Below are positions 37,139-47,644 of a stretch of 64,000 bases of DNA, piece by piece. Below the pieces are notes generated by a model, which made no database searches, was not told the origin of the DNA, and was given only the letters and a program-made list of their open reading frames with translations. The translations under genes and the position numbers were made by a program. Origin of the DNA: Adineta vaga (taxonomy: Eukaryota > Rotifera); contig CP075492.1 of NCBI GenBank assembly GCA_021613535.1, positions 1,426,001 through 1,490,000 of the forward strand. The letters are read 5' to 3'. Position 1 is the stretch's first letter; each line of letters begins with the position of its first letter.

Positions 37139-37543
37139 ATATTGACCTCTTTTTAAAAAACGTATTATTTGATATTTATTTTAATTTCAATGTAAATCCT
37201 GTTTTAACAAAATGTAGAAAATTGCAGCTGGACACGAATATGAAGAGATACTTTATATTTTGTCTTAACTTTTTTTTTCGGATCGATTAGCGTAAATAAT
37301 CTCGCCTTTTTTATTAAAAAAAAATAAGTGAAGTGTATGATGATTAATATAAAAAACTCAGGTTTTTTATGCACTTTTAACAGTTTTTCTGTTTGTCGTA
37401 GGAGTAATGGCATGATTTTATATTTTTCTCGAATTAAGTGCATATGAAAGGATATTTCGGTCAATAAATTTAACCTTAGAAATACATTTTTTTTACTTTC
37501 TCTCTATAGAAACATGTAAATAATACAATCGCAAATTAAATCC

Positions 37544-37551
37544 TATAAAAG
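37544..37551 (+). promoter_or_regulatory. TATA box of the secreted-protein gene
   Basis: TATAAAAG lies 74 nt before the ATG at 37625. That leaves room for a transcription start about 30 nt downstream and a ~45-nt leader rich in A. One of the clearest core-promoter signals in the window. Confidence 0.6.
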
Positions 37552-37624
37552 GAGAAAGAAATTATCTTCATTCAAAAAATACGAAGGAACAACATAAACC
37601 AACACATCGAAAAAAGACAACAAA

Positions 37625-37930
37625 ATGAAATCGAATCAATACGTTCTCATCTTTACATTGGTCATTGTAGTTGCTGCAGCTGCACCGCCTCTCCTAAAAA
37701 ATGATCCCAAACGTCCAGTTGCTAGTATAGCAAAGGATTTAAATATTCTACCAGAACAGTTCGTTTTGTGTTTCAATGATGTTACACCAGCACCTCAAGG
37801 CAGTTCACCAACTTCTGATCAAGTACATGCAAATAAGAAACATCTTTTAGCTTGTCTTCAACAATTCAATAAAGATATTACAAATGAAATATTAGATGCA
37901 GTCATGGACAAATACCGTCCAACTAGTTAA
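37625..37930 (+). CDS. Small secreted helical protein
   Basis: A 101-residue intronless protein. Residues 1-19 (MKSNQYVLIFTLVIVVAAA) form a signal peptide with an Ala-rich cleavage region. The mature chain has two cysteines (FVLCFNDV and LLACLQQF) that may form one disulphide, and helical stretches (ANKKHLLACLQQFNKDITNE, ILDAVMDKYRP). The spacing resembles small helical secreted proteins of the odorant-binding or allergen-like kind only loosely, so I assign no family. A strong TATA box (37544-37551) and a compact A-rich leader suggest a highly expressed gene. The codon composition is less AT-biased than nearby intergenic DNA, supporting coding status. Confidence 0.7.
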   Translation: MKSNQYVLIFTLVIVVAAAAPPLLKNDPKRPVASIAKDLNILPEQFVLCFNDVTPAPQGSSPTSDQVHANKKHLLACLQQFNKDITNEILDAVMDKYRPTS

Positions 37931-38630
37931 AAACAGTAGCTCGGCTTATTTTTATTTTACATTCATTGACACATATATTCAGTTCTGTTTATTTCATTTT
38001 TCTTACTAACAAGATTTATTTGATATAAAAGGTAAAGAAATATTCAAAAAAAAACAAACAGATGGAAAAATTTGATTTAAATTAGTTTTCATTGTGATGA
38101 AAATGTGATGTATATGAATGCTAAAAAGGAAGAGAAAATATTTTGTGTTTAGTTTAAAAAAGATTTTTGAAAAAGTAAATTTTCGTCAACGTGGTTTTTT
38201 TCTTCCTTTCAAAAGAAATGTTCTTATAATATATTGAAAATTTCCATTTATTTTCTTATGTATTTAAATTAATTGATCAATAGGTTCGAAGTTTATTTAT
38301 TTTTTTATTATTATCAGATTCTAAACTATAATGTTGCAAACATTTCCTATGTTTATCAGAAACTTCTCTTTCCCAAAACTCAAACATTTTCTCTATTAAA
38401 TTTGAAAAAAATTGAGGATGGATGTTTTTATATGAATAAGAAAGAAACAGCGTTTTCTTCTTCGCTCGCTCTTAGATATAGGATCTTTTCTTTATTTGTA
38501 ACGAATTAGTCGGTTTTTATTCACAATTAAGAAACGATGCGGAACATAGAAAAAGTGAATCACAATAAAAATAGTACAAGGGAAGAATCAAAAGAAGAGT
38601 CATGTCGCAAAGTATAAACGATACTTTGTT
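37931..38630. other. Intergenic region
   Basis: AT-rich with A-runs; the plus frame at 38273-38509 has no supporting signal. Includes the 3' ends of the two flanking convergent genes. Confidence 0.5.
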
Positions 38631-38894
38631 TTAGTCTATTCCCATGAACTTTTTACAAGTACCAGCTCGAATAAAATTAAATTTGCCTCCTTTTGTAGAA
38701 CAGCGTAGAGAACCACAACATTTTCTAAAAATAGAGCATCCTTGTCCTTCATTCGCACCTATAAATAAAGCAATCGCGCGTTAACAGATATGATAGAAAC
38801 TGAAAAAGAGTAGAAGATACTTACATGCCATCGTCGATGAGAACAGTGTAGTCATGACGATGAAAACAACAACAATAATAGAGAAGATTTTCAT
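38631..38894 (-). CDS. Secreted cystine-knot-like (knottin) peptide
   Basis: Two exons (38894-38825, 38758-38631; 66-nt intron GTAAGT..TTATAG) give 65 residues. Residues 1-23 are a signal peptide (MKIFSIIVVVFIV...STMA). The mature 42-residue peptide starts at Cys24 and contains six cysteines at 24, 31, 37, 38, 43 and 58: spacing C-x6-C-x5-CC-x4-C-x14-C. That is the inhibitor-cystine-knot pattern shared by animal antimicrobial peptides, ion-channel toxins and protease inhibitors. The intron splits the codon of the first mature Cys, separating signal and mature parts as in many knottin genes. A TATA-like box lies about 70 nt upstream. Whether it is a defence peptide, toxin-like or signalling peptide cannot be told from sequence. 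It is too short for most gene finders. Confidence 0.75.
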
Positions 38895-38960
38895 ACTGGC
38901 GTTATCTTTTACTTAAGTGTCTATGAGAAAGTGAATTAAAGTTGAGCATCTATGTATTCA

Positions 38961-38970
38961 TTTATATATA
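38961..38970 (-). promoter_or_regulatory. TATA-like element of the knottin gene
   Basis: TATATATAAA on the minus strand, about 67 nt before the ATG at 38894, a distance similar to that of the TATA box at 37544 from its gene. Confidence 0.45.
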
Positions 38971-40090
38971 CTTTCTAGCTCATCTGGCTTATTGCATCGT
39001 TGTTTTGTGGGGATATCCCATGTGAAATCTCCCCTCTCTTTCTTTTTAACCACTTTTCAAAATAAATGACGTTGCTAAAACAGAACGAGAGAAAACCTAC
39101 TCTCACCTACGTTTCGATTTGTCATCCATGACACCGTTCGCATTTGCAAAGCAAAGAAAAAGCAATTTTTTTCGAATACGACTAATATCAGATTCATTTA
39201 GAAACTGGAAGTCTAATATAACAACGTGAAGATCTTGAGGGTGTGAATGAAAAAAGAAGACTCCGCCTTCCGTAACTCGATAAATAAGTACTCCTCCCTA
39301 TCCTCCTTACCTTTCGAACAAACTCCACATCAAACCATTATTTTTTGCAGAACTTACGTTTTTGCTTTACACTACTATGTATACCGGCTGCTATATGATT
39401 TTCGGAAATTTGTTCGTATCATTCTTGGACGCCCATGTGGATTATTCGCAGGTTCTTCTGCACCAATACTCGATCGTAGAGAATCCGATAACATCGTTGA
39501 GATTCCGAAAAATCTGTATGTATAGATTTCTGCAAGTCTTTACTTTTCATGTTACAGAATGGATATAACTTAGATTAACTCAATCTGATCGTTTTTCTCT
39601 GATTTTATAGAGAATTAGATTGGATCTTTTTCAAAAGAAAAGAGTGCGTAAAAATAACGCAGGTAATCGAAAAACACTGAACCTTTCACTATTTCTACTA
39701 GAAAAGGAACGATGTCTCAATCTTTGGAGCGTACGGTCCAAATCTTTCGTCTGTAATGAATCATTGTTATAAATACATCTATCTATTTTTGTGTCGATAT
39801 TTTGTTTTTTCTGTACTTCGTTTTCTTTGCTCTATACACTTGATATCATGTTATTGTTCGCTAGACATATTTAAATGTATGTGTTGTGTCTTTTTTCTAC
39901 TGGACATTCAGACAAAAACATTTTTCTTTCGCTCTCGACTCTTTTTAGTACTTTAAATTTGTTCAAAGTGGTCAAGTCGAATTGATTCCTGAACAACTGA
40001 ATGAATATTCAAAACATTTGATTATAAAGATATAGATGAATTCGTATCTCACCATTGTTGAATAATACATTAAATTATTTATCGATTCAG
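38971..40090. other. Intergenic region
   Basis: Plus frames at 39247-39568 and 39756-39956 overlap each other and lack domain signal. A copy of the dispersed motif (GATCTTGAGGGTGTGAATGA) lies at 39231-39250. Confidence 0.45.
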
Positions 40091-40376
40091 GTAACTTTGA
40101 CGTTCTGGTGAGTACCGACGGATCAAATTCATTTGTTCGTCGTTATTGTTATATTCAGACGATGAGTGGAGGTATCGAGTATGTTTGTGATATAGCATCC
40201 AATATACCAGCAGATATATCACTATCAGAAGAACCTCTCCATCAAGCATTTTATTGTATATTAACTGTTTCTCAAACTCGCTTTTTGATCAAGTCGCGCG
40301 TTGATATCTCAATGCTCGTTTGATTCGAAATGAATACGAAGAATTACGTGACTATATTTAGAGATGTTTCAAACAT
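40091..40376 (+). pseudogene. Flavoprotein monooxygenase fragment
   Basis: After a TTCAG acceptor-like site the frame reads GNFDVLVSTDGSNSFVRRYC, which carries the DG motif (D-x-x-x-x-x-DG-x-x-S-x-VR) of FAD-dependent aromatic hydroxylases and related oxidases. It continues through SGGIEYVCDIASNIPADISL and FYCILTVSQTRFLI. Near 40311-40325 it stops in frame and the sequence resumes one frame over as NARLIRNEYEELRDYI. The dinucleotide-binding N-terminus and the C-terminal half are absent nearby. I infer a decayed exon of an FAD monooxygenase-like gene. No splice-compatible partner exon was found. Confidence 0.45.
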
Positions 40377-40865
40377 ATAATTAAGTCATTAGATTTATTA
40401 GATTATAATTTAGCATAATTTCGAGCGAATAAAAACTTAATCAACGAAATTTCCACATATATTAAAAGACCTATTTGCAGTAGAATTAGATATCAAACAT
40501 TTTCTGGAAAATATTTACGACTAAGATGGATACGTCGTAATAAATGTACAATTCGTGTGCTTCTATCTTCACCATTGTGTTTCAGTAAAACTTCACTTGT
40601 TAATCCCTTTTTTTCTTTTGATATTTTTTTATAGGATTTAGATTTCTGTATTGATGAGACATATATAGTAAACGCAATATTCTTTCAATAAAAAAAAACT
40701 AAGTAACATCTGTTCTTTCTTTCTTCATTATATTTAATACAGAAAAAAACAATAATAAATTTTATCATAGAAACATATGTCTTTAGATCCTGCAAAAAAG
40801 AAAAACCTATTATTTTTATATTAGATTTAATATTTTAGAATTAATCTAAATGTATTTTAGTTCTA
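40377..40865. other. AT-rich intergenic region
   Basis: No gene supported; directly upstream of the kelch gene start and probably containing its promoter. Confidence 0.4.
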
Positions 40866-42501
40866 ATGAATAGAATACAAGGTGTTCAAGTAAATTTTTT
40901 ATGAAGACAACAACTAACTTTGAGTGTTTTTTCATCATTTTAGTTCCAATCAAATGAATTAAATCGATTCGAAACATCGACTTCTCACTTAAGAATATTG
41001 TATGAATTGATATGATTTCATACTTTATCTTTTCTTTTTCTTTCTAGATGTGAATATGTTCGAAGAAAATTGATAAAGATTTTATTAATCACAATTATTT
41101 CTATATTAATCTTAGTTATAAGTGTCATTCTAACGATTATTGTAGCAAAAAAACAATCAGATATACTTATAACACCAACAAGGATAACTACAAGTACAAC
41201 AATAACAACAGCGACGATAACAAAAGGTAAAGTTCTGTGGAATAAATAAATGTGAAAAAATATGATTATAGTTTATCTTTTCATAGTTAAATGAGTAAGG
41301 AAATAGGGAGTAATCTGTATATCTCGGAGTTTTAATATACACATATCAGCCAGTTGATATCTATCTGTCTTCTGTGATAAATAAAAGATCAAGCAGATTC
41401 TTAGTGATAATCATATCTTCACATCTAGTATATTCAAAGAAATCGGCATAGTTCAAAGATTCATAGTTTGTACTTACATGTCTCTATATTCACTTAGGAA
41501 TAATACAGACGGGAGAAATGCACATACCACGAAGCTATCACACGGCAACATTGCTCACAAATAGCCAAGTATTAGTTACAGGTGGAAAATCCTCTGTTTT
41601 GACTTTGTCTCAATGTGAATTATATGATCCATTAACAGATCAATGGACACTCGATGCTAACATGTCTTTTGAAAGAGAATATCATACTGCATCTATGTTA
41701 AATAATGGTTTAGTTTTAATCGTTGGTGGACACATTCCTTGGAATATATACTACGCTAGTGCTGAATTATACAATACATTTACGAACAAATGGATAACAA
41801 CAGGAAATATGGAATATTCACGAGCTCATCACACAGCTACTCTATTGCATGATGGAAAAGTATTAGTGATCGGTGGAAGAAATAGTTATGATAATTGGCT
41901 ACGAGCTGCTGAGTTATATAATCCAATAACAGGTACTTGGAGTTTGGTAGAAGAGATGCATTTTGGACGTTCATTTCATACAGCATCTCTATTATCAGAT
42001 GGAAAGGTGTTAGTGACTGGTGGAAATTGTCTTGGATGCAAAGGTTTTACTTTTAACAGTAGTGAATTATATAATCCATTAACAGATAAATGGTCAATAG
42101 CAAGTGACATGAAGAATGCACGCACGTATCATACGGCAACTGTATTAATGAATGGAAGAGTCTTAGTTATTGGTGGTTCAAATGACCTGGTAAATGAATT
42201 AGACACTGCTGAATTGTATGATCCATTAACAAATTAATGGACATTCACTGGTAAGATGAATATTCCACGAATACATCATACTGCATCTCTATTACTAAAT
42301 AGAACAGTCTTGATTACTGCTGGATGGGGTCGATTTTCTTCATATACCACTGAATTATATGATCCATTAACTGGTATTTGGCCAATTACTCGCACGATGA
42401 AATTAGCACATTTTCATCATACAGCATCGATGTTAATGAATGGAAGTGTGTTAGTTATTGGTGGAAACATTTGGGCATCTGACACTATAGAATTCTATTA
42501 A
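40866..42501 (+). pseudogene. Membrane-anchored kelch-repeat gene with an in-frame stop
   Basis: Exons 40866-40889, 40944-40999, 41048-41226 and 41498-42501. It begins MNRIQGVQ, then a Ser/Thr/Arg segment, a juxtamembrane CEYVRRK, one transmembrane helix (residues 38-60, ILLITIISILILVISVILTI...), a Thr-rich stalk (TTSTTITTATITKG) and kelch units of the form HTATLLTNSQVLVTGG ... ELYDPLTDQW. Seven units are present, a full propeller. At 42235-42237 the frame has TAA in DPLTN(stop)WTFTG, where the other repeats have Gln or Lys before W; one base change from CAA would explain it. The same frame resumes for units six and seven to IEFY and a normal stop at 42501. As written, the product is 332 residues with five blades, versus 420 intact. 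Introns of 54, 48 and 271 nt. It could be a null allele, readthrough or a sequencing error. Confidence 0.75.
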
Positions 42502-44337
42502 TTATTGATAACATCGAAATATCATAATCGATAAGCAATGAATATCAAATTGTTTGTTTTTCTACTTAAATCGATGTAATTATTATCTATGAATAAATAT
42601 TTTTTTTATAGAGAATAAAATTCTACATTTATTTCATCAGTATCTGGATGATAAAGTTGATTGAATAACAATCGATAAGAAAAGTTAATAAAAAGTAATT
42701 CTGAATATTTCATGAAAATATTTTGATTATTACTTTAAAAGGATATCATAAATTGTTCTTATACAACCGAGTCTAGTGTAATGATGATCAATATTTCAAG
42801 ATACTTTTCTAATCATTTAATTCGAAGAAGATACATATGTATCATATCGATCAGTATTATTTCACATTAATCTTAATCGAAAGTCTAATTATATGAGATA
42901 GTAAAAAACCAGATAGTTGTTCTATTTTTTAATAATCCATCAATATAAGTTCAATTAAGGTTGTTATTATATTAATAAAATTATATTTCGTTTCATAACT
43001 ATAAATACATTCAATTGGTTGACATTGATTAGAATGTGAATGGAGATATAACTGATGTCTCTTATTCTTTCACACCTTCATCCCTGAATATGAGAAATTC
43101 ATATGGTTTCAAGAATATGAAAGAAATCTCGAATTCCTGTAAACTCTAGAATGGAAGTGAACAAATGTATACAGATGCATTTTCTTAACGAACATTTACC
43201 TTCATTCTCACACAGGAAAATATTCAATCAATACCGCGCTTTTTTAAAAACCATGGTCCTTAACGATTTTTCGAAAAAAAAACTAATTCACCACGATGAT
43301 ATATTATTTCTGCCACTTATCTGATAATTCTCGACTTTCTTAGTTCTCCACTAGTCTATCATCTCAACACGTTGATTTCATACCGCGTAGTTAACTTTTA
43401 TAGGATCACTATCTATTTATATTTATATACTTCTTGTTATAGATTTGAAGTACTGAACATGTCATTGATGTTTATCATCTTGAGAATAGGTGTTATAATC
43501 TCATCCACATCCACACCGTCAAGATTCATTGCCGCTGGTATCTGTGTTGATTGTTGAAGACGACTAATATATATATAAGTATATTAATTATATAAAATAT
43601 CAATTTACATAGGGTATAATTCAAAGAAATATTCGTAATCCTATATGAATCATTCAAAAGAATATAAATGATTTGTATCATAAGACTAAGAAGTGTTATT
43701 TGATTTCTAACACATGTGAAGATAAGAAGATACACAATAAATGTACGAATTATATTTTTTTCGATGTAAAAGAGTTAAGATTGAACATGCGTTACTTAAT
43801 AATTCAATAGAAAATCATAAGGATTTTCATGTTTATAAATACAGAAATCATGATTCAAACTTTAAAATTAAACAATTACATTTCACAAATTTCCTTACAA
43901 AATTAACACTAATCATATTGAAAATCATATTTATAGCATGATACTGAATGATACTTTAAATTACATAAATACAGATATGTTCGTTCATTATAAAAACATA
44001 AAATATTCGAATTTCAACATGCTTGATGATATCGTTTCATCAATTGTATTAAATTCACGAATTGTCGAGCATGACGACATCGATTTATTTCATTCAAAGT
44101 TACAATTGGTGAGGATGTGGGTGAAGAGGAGGGTAGAAATATGATAACCACACCCTTTGGCATACTCTGTATTAAATACAAAGAAAAGAATGAAAAAAAA
44201 GTGAATGTACTATAAGTCAGTTGAGACACAGAAAGTATGCATGGGATGTGTATGGATCAGATATGGATAAACAATATGATAATAGAAAGGAAAGAGAAAA
44301 GAAACAAACAACAACGAAAGATTAAAATAAATGATGT
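42502..44337. other. Intergenic region
   Basis: 1.8 kb, AT-rich, without a supported gene; the small frames at 43372-44229 overlap on both strands. Dispersed fold-back motifs occur at about 43020-43100, 43477-43525 and 44101-44120. Confidence 0.5.
43477..43525. repeat. Dispersed fold-back element, 49 bp
   Basis: Starts ATCTTGAGAATAGGTG and ends CCACACCGTCAAGAT; the outer 7 bases are an exact inverted pair (ATCTTGA / TCAAGAT), followed by G-rich versus C-rich arms. Confidence 0.5.
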
Positions 44338-44780
44338 TTAAATGGGAACGATTCGCCATCGTTGAGCTGGTGTATGATTTGGTGACCAAATTTGCACATT
44401 TGTTCCGTCAGCTGATCCACTTCCACTGACATCGAGTGCTTTACCAGATTCGACATTAATCAGTTCATATAAATCATCTCCAACGGATTTCAGAAACCAT
44501 CGTTGTGCAACTGAGCGATTGTTTGTATAGATTTGAACATTAGTACCATCAGCATGTCCGTTTCCACTCACATCTAATGCCTTATCACTATGTGGATTAA
44601 ATAGTTGAATTGAACCATCGTCATATCTATAAATAATCCAAATTTGATTGGCACCTTTGTGATTTTTAAAAATTTCAACATTAGCATCATCATGTGTACC
44701 ACTGTCATGCACACCAAGAACTTTGTTCGATGCTGCATTAATGAATTGATATTTGTTACCAAAAATAATATTGGCTTTGT
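44338..44780 (-). CDS. Ricin B-type lectin exon
   Basis: Encodes a beta-trefoil lectin domain of about 147 residues with three QxW subdomains: GANQIWI, VAQRWFL and PAQRWRI, plus the repeated ...GKALDVSGSGSADGTNVQIW units. Such domains bind galactose-type sugars. The exon starts after a good acceptor (TTTATGCAG, 44782-44781) in phase 1 and has no own ATG in a sensible place; the earliest in-frame Met would cut into the domain. Nearby ATG/donor combinations gave the wrong phase. The upstream CAP-domain gene on the same strand offers a phase-1 donor at 45119, so this may be its C-terminal lectin module; otherwise its first exon is unseen. It ends with a normal stop at 44338. Confidence 0.75.
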
Positions 44781-45084
44781 CTGCATAAAAGAAAGTACAT
44801 TTTAAATGTAGAGAATGTCAAGTTACTGCAAACTAGTTCAGTAGTCAGAATAAATAACTGTCTAATTAAAATGATTACCCATTCATAATGAAAAAGAATT
44901 CTACCTATATAATTATTTATATTTTTTGAAATGTTGAAAAAAATTTAATCTATACGTTACATCGGCATGCCTTTAAACATACGAATAAACGATTCCTTAA
45001 GATGTCTGTCGCAAAAATGATTAAACTCCACTGTTGTCGAAATGTATTTTTATCGTATAGCTTATGGAAAACCGAACCGTAAAA

Positions 45085-45801
45085 CTAACACTGTTTATAC
45101 TCAATTTTCTCTCTTTCACCAGGAGCTGGAAATGTATCCAGATGTTCTCCAAACCATACATTTGCAATTCCTTTATAAACACCAACACCCATGACTTTCA
45201 TGGGCCCCCAACCACCTCTTTGTATCATCAAATTATTATGTCCAGGACTATTTTTCCATCCATGAACAGCTCTATATGGATCTATTGCCATTGTTTTTCT
45301 AGCATCATGTCCATATCCATGTGAATTTTCATAGCCATCATATTTATAATTACTTATTTCTGATGGTTTACTCCACATTAAGTGTCCTTGTGCATGATCA
45401 GTTGTATATCGAACTGGTTTCCAATTTCCTTTATTACTCCAACTATGCATATTACCACCATTGACATCCGGATTATTTTCAACAAGATCAATTGCATGTG
45501 TACGAGCAACAAAAGCAAGATTAGCAGATGGTTGAAGCGGAGATAAACCATGATTTTCACGATGTTTATTAATAAGTGTAAATATTTTCTGTTCTACTTC
45601 ATTCATACCATAAAATGATGATCTTCGAGTTCGATGAACTGATAATGAAAACAAAAGAAAGCAATGATGGATATAAGACTTATAAAATTTACCTTTTTCA
45701 TTATTATTTTTCATATCATGTTGATATTCAATAGACTTTCCAATTGTTATTGATAAATAGGAGAAAAGATAAAGAGTCAATAAAGTTATCAAATAGTGCA
45801 T
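45085..45801 (-). CDS. Secreted CAP-domain (SCP/PR-1-like) protein
   Basis: Exons 45801-45693 and 45638-45085 (54-nt intron, in frame but with GTAAAT..TATCAG ends) give 220 residues. Residues 1-21 form a signal peptide (MHYLITLLTLYLFSYLSITI). The CAP domain spans about 50-205: FTLINKHRENHGLSPLQ, ANLAFVARTHAIDLV, the NMHSWS histidine motif, AVHGWKNSPGHNNLMI (CAP signature) and MGVGVYKGIANVWFGE. CAP proteins are extracellular, binding sterols or lipids or acting in defence and reproduction. An arginine-rich RTRRSS before the domain could be a processing site. The last ten residues after FPAP (GEREKIEYKQC) look like intron read-through: a GT donor at 45119 would join, in phase, to the ricin-B exon ending at 44338, giving a 356-residue CAP-lectin fusion. 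Confidence 0.85.
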   Translation of the reverse strand: MHYLITLLTLYLFSYLSITIGKSIEYQHDMKNNNEKGKFYKSYIHHCFLLFSLSVHRTRRSSFYGMNEVEQKIFTLINKHRENHGLSPLQPSANLAFVARTHAIDLVENNPDVNGGNMHSWSNKGNWKPVRYTTDHAQGHLMWSKPSEISNYKYDGYENSHGYGHDARKTMAIDPYRAVHGWKNSPGHNNLMIQRGGWGPMKVMGVGVYKGIANVWFGEHLDTFPAPGEREKIEYKQC

Positions 45802-46666
45802 GTTGTAATATTTTCAATGTTGATCTTGACGAAATAATCGATCTTCTAAACCTTATGTTTTTTGTGAGATACAGTTAGAAAGATGTTTCGAACTTATATA
45901 ATGATAAGTTCGAGCCCATTCTTTTCCCACTCCCATAGAATGGCATATAAATATCATTTTGAATGAATGCGATGCTTATCAAAATATGTTCGTTCTATGC
46001 ATCATAACATGGGAAGTTCTCATCTCATGCAAAATACCCTGGTACATGTCAATGTCATTCATAGATTACAAATCTAAATTGAAACATATCTACGCGTACA
46101 TTGGTTTCGGAATATAGTTTATATGCATTTGACATCTTTTTAGACAAGTTTCAGTTAGAAAACTACGATTTCACTCAAAATTAAATCATATTTAAAAACT
46201 GAATCGATTTATATATATTCTAAATAATTTTGAGAAAAAAATCCCTATACTCTCTCAGCGATCGTCTGGTGAAGAATCAGAATTTTTTCGATAACTCATC
46301 TATTCCTTAACGGATCAATCTCATTTTCGAAATCGGCCGAGATGTTAATGAAACTAAAATGTGTAGAAAATTTCACTACAATTTGACTCTTCTTTCAAAA
46401 TTTATCATGTAAACGGAACGTCGGACGGACATACTAAAAAAATAATTTCTCTTTTCTCTTCATTATTAAAACCTTATTATAAATATACATCAATTCATTA
46501 CAACTTCACATCATCAAGATAGATATTTACATTTGATCAATAAAGAATTAGTATGAAATGATTATAGAATACAACATATCCTTTTCTTCAAAGTAATTTT
46601 TTCACTCAAGATATTGAAATAATATAAACTATTATGTAAAACTTTGTTTATTAAAAGAAGATAGAT
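45802..46666. other. Intergenic region
   Basis: AT-rich, no gene supported; contains the presumed promoter of the CAP gene and the 3' flank of the GPCR at 46667. Confidence 0.5.
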
Positions 46667-47644
46667 TCAATTACATAAAATTATATTCTTAATACTTTTA
46701 CGAAATGTTTTTGACACAAGAATATTGGTATAACATACAATACACATAGAAATATAATTAATAAAAGTAGCGACAATTTTAAGAAAAGTATCAAGTTGTA
46801 TTTGAACTGAATTCTTTACATTATATTGAGTAATTTGTTGATACATGAGAATAGCTGATAACATAAAACTAAAAATCATATAAATACTAATATCAATAAA
46901 CATCATTAAAGCGAATTGACGATCTTTTGCACGACTCAATTGTTTCTGACCTCTTTGAATTGCACCCGTATTTGTTACAATAGAAGCAGGTATTATACGA
47001 TGATGTGCTCTTCGAATATTATTTAAAGCTAAACATCCGAAAATTATTAACAATGAAGGTATTAAAAATACTTTAACAATAAGTGAATAATACGAATGAA
47101 CAATTAAATGATTTCCAGATGGTAATGAACAAACAAATGTATTTGGTGCAATTTGATTAATATTTGCTGAATATAATATATGACTATGAAATAATATCCA
47201 CAATATTGTTATAATAAGAATAGATATATATGCAAAACGACGAGTACTTCGTTGTCTTGTATGAGAATTTGCTGAAGTAACTAACATTCGATCAAAAGAA
47301 GCCAATACTAAATAAGATGCACTTAGAATATCTAATAAAATAGCCATATATAAATTATAACGACAAAAACTTAAATAGGATGTACCAGGAGCGATATTAT
47401 ATCCAATTGAGAATGATACAGTAGATATTGATAAACATATTAATGTAAGATTAGTAAAATTATAAGCAATAAAATAAATTGAACATGGATTTTTTCGTAA
47501 ATCCTTTTTTGTAAATACAATTAAACTAAGTATACAACTTATAATACCTACAAACATAAGTATTGGACCACCATATGCATATAAATATTTTGATATTTGT
47601 TTTAATAATAAAATATAATCTGTTGATGAAGATTGTGAAGACAT
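46667..47644 (-). CDS. Rhodopsin-like GPCR (orphan)
   Basis: A 325-residue intronless 7-TM receptor. TM1 PILMFVGIISCILSLIVFTK; TM2 IYFIAYNFTNLTLICLSIST; TM3 YNLYMAILLDILSASYLVLA ending in SFDRMLVTSANSHTRQR (DRM in the DRY position); TM4 FAYISILIITILWILFHSHI; ECL2 with Cys (NTFVCSLPSG); TM5 SLIVKVFLIPSLLIIFGCLA; ICL3 RRAHHRIIPASIV; TM6 FALMMFIDISIYMIFSFMLS; TM7 TFINYISMCIVCYTNILVSK. I chose ATG 47644 because the upstream in-frame ATG (47686) adds a lysine/leucine stretch not typical of these receptors. It shows closer general similarity to the receptor at 17829 (shared QIAPN(T/S) in ECL2) than to the others. Ligand unknown. Confidence 0.83.
   Translation of the reverse strand: MSSQSSSTDYILLLKQISKYLYAYGGPILMFVGIISCILSLIVFTKKDLRKNPCSIYFIAYNFTNLTLICLSISTVSFSIGYNIAPGTSYLSFCRYNLYMAILLDILSASYLVLASFDRMLVTSANSHTRQRSTRRFAYISILIITILWILFHSHILYSANINQIAPNTFVCSLPSGNHLIVHSYYSLIVKVFLIPSLLIIFGCLALNNIRRAHHRIIPASIVTNTGAIQRGQKQLSRAKDRQFALMMFIDISIYMIFSFMLSAILMYQQITQYNVKNSVQIQLDTFLKIVATFINYISMCIVCYTNILVSKTFRKSIKNIILCN

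Noticed and set aside
39247-39568. Plus frames of 92 and 68 codons
   Set aside because: Overlapping frames with no domain; starts lie in a dispersed-motif copy.
43372-44229. Several short frames on both strands
   Set aside because: Mutually overlapping, no motifs; treated as chance.
45085-45117. CAP gene tail GEREKIEYKQC as genuine C-terminus
   Set aside because: Not firmly rejected, but it looks like intron sequence after a GT donor; kept as the default end while the fusion is untested.
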